Source of the DNA: Pseudomonadota bacterium
GTDB lineage: Bacteria > Myxococcota > Myxococcia > Myxococcales > Anaeromyxobacteraceae
DNA: 5,598 nt
NCBI GenBank assembly: GCA_023419875.1
Contig: JAEZXM010000392.1
Span: forward strand, 1-5,598
Direction: 5' to 3'
Under the pieces are notes generated by a model. That model was given only the letters and a program-made list of their open reading frames with translations. It did not search any database and had not been told where the DNA came from. Below are positions 1 through 5,579 of the stretch, piece after piece (position 1 is the first letter of the stretch; each line of letters opens with the position of its first letter). A program made the translations under genes and the position numbers.

Positions 1-630
1 GGGCAGGGGCCGGCGGTGCTGCTCCTGCACGGGTGGGGTGGGCGCGCGGGCCAGCTCGCGCGGTTCGCCGACGCGCTCGTCGCGGCCGGGTGCACCGCGA
101 TCGCCATCGATGCCCCGGCGCACGGGAGCTCGAGCGGGCGCGTCGCCTCGGTCCCGCTGTACGCGAAGGCGATCGCCGCCGCGGTGAAGGAGGCCGGCGC
201 GCGAGCCGCGGTCGGCCACTCGTTCGGCGGGGCCGCCCTCACGTTCGCGGTCGCGAACGGCCTCGACCTCGAGGCCGCGGTCCTGGTGGGCGCCCCCGCG
301 ACGCCGGTGCTCTACGTGGAGGAGTTCAGCAACGCGTTCGGGCTCGGCGCGCGGGCGAGGGCCGAGCTCCGCAAGGTGCTCGAGGCGCGGGTCGGTCACC
401 GGTACGAGGAGCTGGACCTCGTGCGTACCATCGCCTCGGCGCGGGCGCCCGCGCTCGTGATCCACGACAGGGACGATCGCGAGGTGGCGCACGCGAGCGG
501 CGAGGCGCTGGCCGCCGCCTGGCCCGGGGCGCGCCTCCACCTCACCTCCGGGCTCGGCCACCGGCGCATCCTCAGGGACGCCGCGGTCGCGGCCGAGATC
601 GCCTCGTTCGTGGCCTGGCGGCTCGCGTGA
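1..630 (+). CDS. alpha/beta-fold hydrolase, 5' end outside window
   Basis: The frame is open from base 1, so the true start lies upstream; 209 residues are visible. The fragment shows the alpha/beta-hydrolase core in order: an oxyanion-hole HGWGG (residues 10-14) after a hydrophobic strand, an IDAPAHG turn (residues 36-42), the nucleophile elbow GHSFGG with Ser74 (codon 220-222), a probable acid Asp159 in HDRDD, and the catalytic His187 in GLGHRR. The whole triad is therefore present and the enzyme is probably active. The lid between Ser and Asp is short, about 50 residues. Full-length relatives usually run to about 270-300 residues, so perhaps 60-90 are missing. The substrate cannot be read from the sequence; an esterase or lipase-like role is the safe description. 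No signal peptide can be assessed. The gene ends at TGA 628-630, only 12 bases from the stop of the convergent gene, with the stop codon in the loop of a hairpin. Confidence 0.9.
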   Translation, partial: GQGPAVLLLHGWGGRAGQLARFADALVAAGCTAIAIDAPAHGSSSGRVASVPLYAKAIAAAVKEAGARAAVGHSFGGAALTFAVANGLDLEAAVLVGAPATPVLYVEEFSNAFGLGARARAELRKVLEARVGHRYEELDLVRTIASARAPALVIHDRDDREVAHASGEALAAAWPGARLHLTSGLGHRRILRDAAVAAEIASFVAWRLA

Positions 631-641
631 ACGCGGTCGCC
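617..641. terminator. hairpin at convergent junction, candidate bidirectional terminator
   Basis: Bases 617-627 pair with 632-641 to give a 10-bp stem (one G-T pair, one bulged T at 623) closed by the four-base loop TGAA, which contains the hydrolase stop codon. It lies between two convergent genes, where a shared terminator is expected. There is no T-tract on either side, so an intrinsic terminator of the classical kind is not shown; it may act as a transcript 3'-end stabiliser or a weak terminator. The pairing was read by eye and not folded by software. Confidence 0.4.
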
Positions 642-642
642 G

Positions 643-2511
643 TCACATCGCCCGCGTCTGCTTGTAAAACCACTGCAGGGTCTCCGCGGAGCCCTCCTCG
701 TCGACGTTCTCGACGGAGAGGGCCAGCTCGCCGCTCGCCGGGGGGAGCACCTCCTTCAGCTTCCACGCGCCGTCGAGGCGTCCGAGGGTCCAGAACTCGA
801 TCCAGGGGGTCACGTCCCGATCCCGGCTGATGAGGAGCCCGCCGCGCTCCAGGCTCCGCTGGGCATGGGCGCTGATCCGGACCACGAACTCGTCCCGTGC
901 GTTCTCGCGGAGGTTGCGGACGAGGACGAGCTCGGCCTTCCGCACGCAGAGGTTCCGGAACTCGAGCTTCTCGCGGCGCTTCTCCCGTTCGGCGAGCTCG
1001 GCGCGCAGGGCCTCGGCCACCTCCGGGAAGAGATCCGCGGCCGGCACCGCGTCCGGGGTCCCGCGCTCCCGGGCGAGCGTGACGTCGAGGAACACCCTCC
1101 GCGCGCGCTCGATCATCGCCTGCCGGTTCCAGAGCGGGTCCGTCTGGACGAGGAAGTTCAGGAGCCGCTCGATCCGCGTCGCCTTGGTCTCCGTCTCCGC
1201 CTCGAGCGCTGGGCCCATCGGTCCCGCCTGCCCGGCGGCGTCCCCGTAGATCCGGTCGCGGCCGAGGTCGGTGAACTGCTCGAAGAAGTTCTCGTCCCGG
1301 AGGACGTCCGACTCGCTCGTCTGCTCGATCTCCCGGAGCAGCCAGGCGTCGCCCCGGCGCTGGAAGGTCCAGAACTCCTGGAACTGCGCAGCGCTCGTGT
1401 CCCCCCGGACGAACGCCCCGGTGCGGTCGTCCACGTAGTGGTCGCGCGCGGTCGCGGTGACGAGCGCGGTGAACTCGCGCTGGTCCGCGGCGTGCGGGTA
1501 CCGGAGGTTCACGAGGTCGATCGCGTCCACGTGGAGCTCGGCGATCCGGTTGATCTCGTGGTTGGCCGACATGCCCCGGAGCTGGGCGGCATGCTGCTCC
1601 CAGAGATCGGCCATGAGGAGCGGCCTCATCGGCTCGTAGTCCCGGGCCTCCCAGCACCGCTGCAGCTCGAGGAAGACCGCGCGGGCGCGCTGCTCGAGCT
1701 TGGCCGGGTCCATCTCCCCGTCCACCCGCGCGAGGAACTCGAGGAGCTTGCGGGTCTTGCCAGCCTTGCGCTCGATCTCGGCGCGATCGAACACGTGGTC
1801 GAGCTCGCCCTCGTCGTTCTTCTTGCTCCTCGCGACGGCAATCACCACGGCAATCGCCACGACCAGCAAGGAGAACATGAAGGCGCCGCCGCCCGAGCCC
1901 CCACCGCCACCGCCGCCACCCGACGATCGGCTCGAGTACCCGCCCCCGGAGCTACGGCCACCACCGCCGCCGCCTCCTCCTCCGCCGCCCTTGTTGTGTA
2001 CCGCGAGGTCGCCGGCGAAGAAGGTGTGGGGTCCCTCCGTCCGGAGGTTGTAGACCCGCACCGGCTCCCGGACGCGTCGTAGCCCGACGACCCGCTCCTC
2101 CCGCAGCGCCTCACCCGCACGCGCGAAGAGACATTCTCCGACCTTCAAGGCGGCGACCGTCCGGAACGTCCCGTCCCCGACGAAGAACGGGTGCTCGGCC
2201 GTGACCTTCAGGATTGTGCGCTCCGTCTCGAGCTCGACGTACTCGTCCACCTCGTGGACGAGGACCTCCCGGACCAGCGTCGACACCAAGCTCCCTTCCG
2301 GCGTGAACGCGAGCAGCTCGTCGCCGGGCCGCACCGCGTCGATCGCGACCTCCCTGCCATCGGCGCGCGTCACCGGTGTACCCGGCAGGAAGCACCCGCC
2401 GCCGCCGCGCGCCGCGGCGAGGGAGGGTGTGAGGAGGATGGCGAGGACGGCGGCGAGCGCCGCCCACGGCATTGACGGCCGGCCGCGCCGGCTCGCATCG
2501 TGCGTGGTCAT
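643..2511 (-). CDS. exported Hint-domain, membrane-anchored double Tim44-like protein
   Basis: This is a 622-residue protein. A signal peptide covers residues 1-34, with an RRGR n-region, a hydrophobic stretch at 18-27 and SLAAA before the likely cleavage site. A short RGGGG follows, then a Hint domain from Cys40 to Asn173, a Gly/Ser/Arg linker (174-209), one membrane helix (about 211-227) followed by RSKK, and two Tim44-like domains (about 250-397 and 446-590). By the positive-inside rule the Hint domain would be periplasmic and the Tim44 domains cytoplasmic. Mitochondrial Tim44 binds membranes and tethers the import motor; the role of bacterial Tim44-like proteins is poorly defined. The ATG at 2511 is chosen because it gives a good n-region. 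An in-frame ATG at 2553 overlaps the upstream stop as ATGA and would add 14 residues; neither start has a clear Shine-Dalgarno, so translation may be coupled to the DUF350 gene. Domain identity is by motif and pattern recognition, not a profile search. Confidence 0.87.
   Translation of the reverse strand: MTTHDASRRGRPSMPWAALAAVLAILLTPSLAAARGGGGCFLPGTPVTRADGREVAIDAVRPGDELLAFTPEGSLVSTLVREVLVHEVDEYVELETERTILKVTAEHPFFVGDGTFRTVAALKVGECLFARAGEALREERVVGLRRVREPVRVYNLRTEGPHTFFAGDLAVHNKGGGGGGGGGGGRSSGGGYSSRSSGGGGGGGGSGGGAFMFSLLVVAIAVVIAVARSKKNDEGELDHVFDRAEIERKAGKTRKLLEFLARVDGEMDPAKLEQRARAVFLELQRCWEARDYEPMRPLLMADLWEQHAAQLRGMSANHEINRIAELHVDAIDLVNLRYPHAADQREFTALVTATARDHYVDDRTGAFVRGDTSAAQFQEFWTFQRRGDAWLLREIEQTSESDVLRDENFFEQFTDLGRDRIYGDAAGQAGPMGPALEAETETKATRIERLLNFLVQTDPLWNRQAMIERARRVFLDVTLARERGTPDAVPAADLFPEVAEALRAELAEREKRREKLEFRNLCVRKAELVLVRNLRENARDEFVVRISAHAQRSLERGGLLISRDRDVTPWIEFWTLGRLDGAWKLKEVLPPASGELALSVENVDEEGSAETLQWFYKQTRAM
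742..1176 (-). other. Tim44-like domain, second (diverged) copy
   Basis: This encodes residues about 446-590 and repeats the plan of the first copy: RIERLLNFLVQTD and ERARRVFLDVTLARE match TRKLLEFLARVD and QRARAVFLELQRCWE. EFWTLGRLDGAWKLKEV (572-588) matches EFWTFQRRGDAWLLREI. The middle differs, with a charged helix AELAEREKRREKLEFRN (504-520). It is probably an internal duplication followed by divergence. The two copies are joined by a linker of about 50 residues. Confidence 0.65.
1321..1764 (-). other. Tim44-like domain, first copy
   Basis: This encodes residues about 250-397: helices TRKLLEFLARVD and ARAVFLELQRCWEARD (part of a mixed alpha-beta NTF2/Tim44-type fold), then INRIAELHVDAIDLV, a REFTALVTATARD strand, and the closing EFWTFQRRGDAW-LLREI (380-395). 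The order of an N-terminal helix pair, an 'L..M..LW' segment, then a beta-sheet ending in EFW-x-F and W-x-L-REI is typical of Tim44-like domains. Boundaries are approximate. Confidence 0.75.
1885..1992 (-). repeat. polyglycine / Gly-Ser-Arg linker coding tract
   Basis: Residues 174-209 comprise a Lys, eleven consecutive Gly codons (1957-1989), an RSS/GGG/YSSRSS segment, eight more Gly (1897-1920) and SGGG. Codons are mixed GGC, GGT, GGA and GGG, so this is a low-complexity protein segment and not a pure triplet microsatellite. Gly/Ser/Arg-rich stretches of this kind are common between the signal peptide and membrane segment of bacterial Tim44-like proteins. On the opposite strand it appears as a poly-proline reading frame, which is an artefact. 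Confidence 0.85.
1993..2394 (-). other. Hint / bacterial intein-like (BIL) domain region
   Basis: This sub-region encodes residues 40-173 (134 residues) of the Tim44-like protein. The N-terminal block begins CFLPGTPV, with DAVRPGDELLA downstream (59-69). The block B motif TAEH has Thr104 and His107. The C-terminal block runs from VYNLRTEG (153-160) through HTFFAGD (162-168) to VHN (171-173). These are the residues needed for the N-S acyl shift (Cys40, TxxH) and Asn cyclisation (His172-Asn173). There is no room for a homing endonuclease. The next residue is Lys174, not Cys/Ser/Thr, which resembles A-type BIL domains, some of which are known to cleave and even splice without a downstream nucleophile. 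The flanks are Gly-rich on both sides. Activity is inferred only. Confidence 0.88.
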
Positions 2512-2549
2512 GGTCGAGCAGGCCGGACGCCGGCCCCCCACAGCGAGGT

Positions 2550-2822
2550 TCATCCGTGCAGCGCAGCGAGGATGCCGCCCAGCACCGCGGCGGCGACGAC
2601 GACGCTCACCGCCAGGATGCTCGCCCCCACGACGCGCCCGAAGTACTGGGCCACCGCGACGTTGCCGCGCGCGATCTCCTTGTCCTCGTCGAGGTTCGGG
2701 GTGAGCCGCCCGATGAGGCGCGGGAGCACCGCCGAGGCCCCGAGGATCATTGCGACGCCGACGAGCCCTCCCACCACCGAGAAGGCCACCCCCAGGAGCA
2801 CGTCCACCACGATCGGTTGCAT
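2550..2822 (-). CDS. small DUF350-family inner-membrane protein
   Basis: This is a 90-residue, very hydrophobic protein with a membrane segment at residues 4-33, a short polar stretch containing NLDEDKEIARGNVAVA (43-58), and a second membrane region at 61-88. The motif 'D-E-x-KEI-x-x-GN-x-AVA' between membrane helices is characteristic of DUF350 (E. coli YjfL type). The family usually has two such units (about 130-140 residues) or a single unit as here. Its biochemical role is unknown; in E. coli the family sits in the yjfIJKLM-yjfC cluster. The start at 2822 is supported by AAAGGA five bases upstream (2833-2828). The stop TGA (2552-2550) overlaps an in-frame ATG (2553-2551) of the Hint-Tim44 gene, so the two form an operon and probably act at the same membrane. 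Confidence 0.88.
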   Translation of the reverse strand: MQPIVVDVLLGVAFSVVGGLVGVAMILGASAVLPRLIGRLTPNLDEDKEIARGNVAVAQYFGRVVGASILAVSVVVAAAVLGGILAALHG

Positions 2823-2827
2823 GCAGG

Positions 2828-2833
2828 TCCTTT
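2828..2833 (-). promoter_or_regulatory. ribosome binding site of the DUF350 gene
   Basis: AAAGGA lies five bases before the ATG at 2822 and decides the start. Longer in-frame extensions upstream read into intergenic DNA with arginine- and proline-rich sequence. Confidence 0.75.
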
Positions 2834-2854
2834 CGAGCGCGCCAGCGCCGCCCC

Positions 2855-2860
2855 AGTATA
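2855..2860 (-). promoter_or_regulatory. candidate -10 box (TATACT) of the DUF350/Hint-Tim44 operon
   Basis: TATACT on the minus strand matches five of six bases of the sigma-70 -10 consensus. It lies 33 bases before the DUF350 ATG in otherwise very GC-rich DNA. No convincing -35 element was found at 16-18 bases spacing, so the promoter may be weak, activator-dependent or not real. Confidence 0.4.
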
Positions 2861-2916
2861 CGGGGGCCGGGACGGCTGGCGGGGCCCGCGGTCTCGTGAC
2901 CCTCGGAACCGAAGTG

Positions 2917-2967
2917 CCGGACGAAGTCCCCGAGCAAACACCGGCACGCGCGCCCACCCCGGACGAA
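2917..2967. repeat. 9-bp direct repeat in the divergent intergenic region
   Basis: CCGGACGAA occurs exactly at 2917-2925 and 2959-2967. The copies start 42 bases apart, about four helical turns. A 7-bp inverted repeat overlaps it (GTGCCGG at 2914-2920, CCGGCAC at 2941-2947). The location between divergent genes fits an operator pair, but repeats this short can arise by chance in GC-rich DNA. Confidence 0.3.
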
Positions 2968-2976
2968 CCGCGCGAC

Positions 2977-3015
2977 GATGCGCCATTCCGGGGCCCTGGA
3001 CGCGCACGGCGCATC
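2977..3015. repeat. 8-bp inverted repeat upstream of the FucP-like MFS gene
   Basis: GATGCGCC (2977-2984) and GGCGCATC (3008-3015) are perfect inverted copies separated by 23 bases. The repeat ends 15 bases before the GTG start and just before the candidate ribosome binding site, so it could be an operator or a leader hairpin. No regulator gene is visible nearby. Confidence 0.3.
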
Positions 3016-3030
3016 CGGTAGGTTCCACGC

Positions 3031-4230
3031 GTGCGACGCCCCGGAACGTTCCTCCTCGTCCTGTCCTTCGCCGCCTTCGTCTCGCTCGGCCTGCCCGACA
3101 CCGTGCTCGGGGTCGCCTGGCTGAAGGTGCGCGAGGCGTTCGGGCTCTCGTCGGCGGACACCGGGGTCGTGCTCGGGTTCGGCGTGGGCGGCTACTTCCT
3201 CTCCGGCCTCCTCGCCGGCCGGCTCGTGCGCGCGCTCGGCGTGGGCGCGCTCCTCGCCGCCAGCAGCGGCCTCGTCGCGCTGGGCCTCGTCGGCTACGCG
3301 GTCGCACCGAGCTGGAGCCTGTTCTTCCCGATCGCGGCGCTGATCGGCCTCGGCTCGGGCGCGATCGACTCCGGGCTCAACGCCTACGCCGCGCACCACT
3401 TCCCGGTCCGGTACATGAGCTGGCTTCACGCATCGTGGAGCGTCGGCGCCACCATCGGCCCGGCGATCATGACGGCCGGCATCTCGGTGACGGGTTCGTA
3501 CCGTCCCGGATACGCCATCCTCGCCGCGGCGCTCGGGTCCATGGCCCTCGCGTTCTCCGCGACCCGGCGCTCGTGGGACGACCCGGGGGACGTCGCCGAT
3601 CCCGCCCCGGCGGGCGCGGCCGGCACGGCGGTCGAGGCGGCGAAGGATCCCGGGGTGCGCGCCGTCCTGCGGCGCGGGATCGTCTGGGTGCACATCGTCT
3701 TCTTCTTCGTCTACACCGGCGTCGAGACGGGTACGGGGTTCTGGTGCGCCACGATGCTGCGCGAGGCGCGCGGGCTCTCCGTCGAGGCCGCCGGCTTCTG
3801 GACCGCGGTCTTCTGGGGCGCGCTCACCGCGGGCCGGGTCGGCCTCGCCTTCGTGCTGGATCGTTTCGGCCCCGACCGCCTCCTGCGCGTCGTCACCTTC
3901 ACGGCGCTCGCCGGCGTCGGCGCCTTCGCGGCGCTCCCCGGCCTCGCGGGGCGCCTGGGCCTCGTCGTGCTCGGGGCGAGCCTCGCGCCGATCTTCCCGA
4001 CCGTGATGGCGCGCACGCCGGCCCGCCTGGGCACGGAGGTGACGCACCACGCGGTCGGCTTCCAGGTGAGCGCGGCCACGCTCGGGAGCTGGGTCCTGCC
4101 CTCCGGCTACGGCCTGCTCGCGGCGCAGGCCGGCGTCGCCGTCATCCCCTGGGCGCTCCTCGGGGCGATGGTGCTCCTGCTCGGGCTCCACGAGGTCCTG
4201 CTGCGGGGGACGCCCGGCCGGGCGAGTTAA
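3031..4230 (+). CDS. MFS transporter, FucP-like type
   Basis: This is a 399-residue membrane carrier with about 12 hydrophobic segments split by a polar central loop (about 180-212). Family signs are the opening SLGLPDTVLGVAW (18-30), a GLLAGRLVRALG (59-70) version of the MFS loop 2-3 motif, GLGSGAIDSGLNAYAA (106-121) with Asp113 in helix 4, an acidic Glu232 in helix 7 (YTGVETGTGFW), and LAPIFPTVMA (318-327) in helix 10. These recur in the FucP/COG0738-like group, whose members take up sugars or export small molecules by proton coupling; the substrate here is unknown. The start is GTG at 3031, with GGTAGG eight bases upstream (3017-3022). It is divergent from the DUF350 operon. Its TAA overlaps the stop of the following convergent MFS gene. 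Confidence 0.87.
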   Translation: MRRPGTFLLVLSFAAFVSLGLPDTVLGVAWLKVREAFGLSSADTGVVLGFGVGGYFLSGLLAGRLVRALGVGALLAASSGLVALGLVGYAVAPSWSLFFPIAALIGLGSGAIDSGLNAYAAHHFPVRYMSWLHASWSVGATIGPAIMTAGISVTGSYRPGYAILAAALGSMALAFSATRRSWDDPGDVADPAPAGAAGTAVEAAKDPGVRAVLRRGIVWVHIVFFFVYTGVETGTGFWCATMLREARGLSVEAAGFWTAVFWGALTAGRVGLAFVLDRFGPDRLLRVVTFTALAGVGAFAALPGLAGRLGLVVLGASLAPIFPTVMARTPARLGTEVTHHAVGFQVSAATLGSWVLPSGYGLLAAQAGVAVIPWALLGAMVLLLGLHEVLLRGTPGRAS

Positions 4231-4244
4231 CGCGCTCGCCCGGC
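4217..4244. terminator. perfect 10-bp hairpin spanning both stop codons of two convergent MFS genes
   Basis: GCCGGGCGAG (4217-4226) and CTCGCCCGGC (4235-4244) are exact inverted copies around the eight-base loop TTAACGCG. The loop holds both TAA stops, which share the palindrome TTAA (4227-4230). The stem encodes the last residues of both proteins. Position and symmetry suggest a bidirectional terminator or a shared 3'-end structure; the T-tract is missing on both strands. Confidence 0.55.
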
Positions 4245-5468
4245 GCCGCCGCCCGTCGCCGCCCGTGCCGCGCCGTGCGCGGGCAGCACGAACACCACGA
4301 GCGCGACCGCGAGGTCGATCCAGGTCCCGATGCCGAAGAGCCGGGCGACGGACCCGGTCTGGTCGTGGCCCCAGCCGATGAGCTTCGCCCCGACGAGCGT
4401 GCCGACGCCGAAGATCGATGCCGCGCAGAGCGCCAGGCCGGTGGCCCGCATCCGCGAAGGGACGAGATCGGTCACGACCTGAACCATCGTCGTCCAGAAC
4501 AGCCCGTACGAGAGGCCGTGGAAGAGCTGGAGCGCGATCACCGCGGCCGCGCTCGTCGTCCAGGAGAGCAGCCACCACCGGACCGCGCTTCCGAGGAAGA
4601 CCCCGGCGAGGAGCGCGCGCGGCGGAAACCGCCGCGCGAGCCACGGGAACGCCATCATGACCGAGACCTCGGCCACGACACCGGCGGTCATCCCCCAGCC
4701 CGTGACCCAGGGCGGGAGGCGGAGCTCGTCCACGAACCGGCCCATCCAGAGCGTGTAGGGCATGCAGGCCAGCCAGTGGACGGAGCAGGCGACGAGGAGG
4801 AGCACCAGCCGGGCGTTTCCGAGCAGCACCCACAGATCGCCCGGGGCGCCTCGCTCGCCCGCGACGACGGGCTCCGGGACGAGCCGCCGCGCGGCGATCG
4901 CGTAGGCGACCGCGAACCCGGCGATGGTCCAGGGGATGATCGGATCGCCGGGAAGGTTCCCGCGCCAGGCGAGCACGTAGCCGAGCACGGTGGCGAGCAC
5001 GGCGAAGCCGATGGACCCGTACATTCTCAAGTGGGAGTAGGACGTGCCCGGGTGCTTCCGCACGTACCCCACGCTGAGCGCGTCGAGCATCGGGATGAGC
5101 CCGCGATCGCCGACCGCCATCAGGATGAGCACCGCACCCACCGTCAGCGGCGTCCGGGCGAAGGGCAGGAAGAGCGCGCAGAAGGCCGCCCAGGCGGTCA
5201 CCCATCCGATCACCCGGACCGTGTTCCCGATCCGCTCCGCGACGCGCGCCCAGAGCACGCCCGCGAAGAGGGCGGGGATCCCGGGCAGCATCTGGACGGT
5301 GCCGACCTGGTCCCCCGTGAAGCCGCGGTCCTTGAGGTACTTCGCGAGGAACGGGAGCGCGGTGCCGGCGGTGGCGAAGAAGAGGAAGTAGACGAGCCGG
5401 AGCCGGCTGCCTTCCCCGTCGAGGATCTCCCGGAGCCGGACGCCGGTGCGGGAGGAGGGAGCGGACAT
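4227..5468 (-). CDS. MFS transporter, MFS_1_like / HcaT-type
   Basis: This is a 413-residue carrier with about 12 membrane segments beginning near residue 24 (LRLVYFLFFATAGTALPFL). Family signs are GVLWARVAERIG (70-81) after helix 2, LDALSVGYV (128-136), SHLRMYGSIGF (145-155), which matches the 'R-x-x-GSIGF' motif of the LacY-related MFS_1_like group, and LFHGLSYGLFWTTMVQ (315-330), which matches the 'HG-x-x-x-G-x-F' helix of HcaT-type carriers. Members include phenylpropionate and nucleoside-type permeases; the substrate here is not deducible. The start ATG at 5468 is chosen over an in-frame ATG at 5507 because AGGGG (5477-5473) lies four bases upstream. The C-terminal tail is Ala/Gly-rich. 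The gene converges on, and shares stop bases with, the FucP-like gene; the two carriers belong to different MFS subfamilies and are not a recent duplication. Confidence 0.88.
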   Translation of the reverse strand: MSAPSSRTGVRLREILDGEGSRLRLVYFLFFATAGTALPFLAKYLKDRGFTGDQVGTVQMLPGIPALFAGVLWARVAERIGNTVRVIGWVTAWAAFCALFLPFARTPLTVGAVLILMAVGDRGLIPMLDALSVGYVRKHPGTSYSHLRMYGSIGFAVLATVLGYVLAWRGNLPGDPIIPWTIAGFAVAYAIAARRLVPEPVVAGERGAPGDLWVLLGNARLVLLLVACSVHWLACMPYTLWMGRFVDELRLPPWVTGWGMTAGVVAEVSVMMAFPWLARRFPPRALLAGVFLGSAVRWWLLSWTTSAAAVIALQLFHGLSYGLFWTTMVQVVTDLVPSRMRATGLALCAASIFGVGTLVGAKLIGWGHDQTGSVARLFGIGTWIDLAVALVVFVLPAHGAARAATGGGAGRAR

Positions 5469-5472
5469 CGCG

Positions 5473-5477
5473 CCCCT
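5473..5477 (-). promoter_or_regulatory. ribosome binding site of the HcaT-type MFS gene
   Basis: AGGGG on the minus strand, four bases before the ATG at 5468, supports this start over the longer alternative at 5507. Confidence 0.6.
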
Positions 5478-5579
5478 GAGTATCACGGAACCTTCGGCCG
5501 CGCGCACGCCGGCCGCACCCTGCGGCAGGCGCGCGCATCGACTGCGGCGCAGGCGCCCGGATCGGAGGGTGAAATAGCC

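Noticed and set aside
1897..1989. Triplet microsatellite or phase-variation tract
   Set aside because: Gly codons are mixed (GGC, GGT, GGA, GGG), so slippage-prone identity is low.
1700..2053. + strand frame with poly-proline runs
   Set aside because: It is the complement of the polyglycine linker codons.
865..2082. 405-codon + strand open frame opposite the Hint-Tim44 gene
   Set aside because: It is low-complexity, Leu/Glu/Pro-rich and has no recognisable domain. It is antisense to a gene with clear motifs and has no credible ribosome binding site.
1993..2394. Full intein with homing endonuclease
   Set aside because: The domain is only 134 residues, with no space for or motifs of an endonuclease.
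2386..2411. Lipoprotein signal ending at Cys40 of the Hint protein
   Set aside because: The residues before the Cys are GGG, with no Leu at -3, so there is no lipobox. Cys40 is the catalytic first residue of the Hint domain.
3043..3052. 10-bp palindrome GGAACGTTCC in the first codons of the FucP-like gene
   Set aside because: It is isolated and within coding sequence; a single palindrome of this length gives no firm regulatory claim.
5495..5515. CGGCCG copies at 5495-5500 and 5510-5515 as an inverted repeat
   Set aside because: Each copy is self-palindromic and common in GC-rich DNA; no further symmetry extends it.
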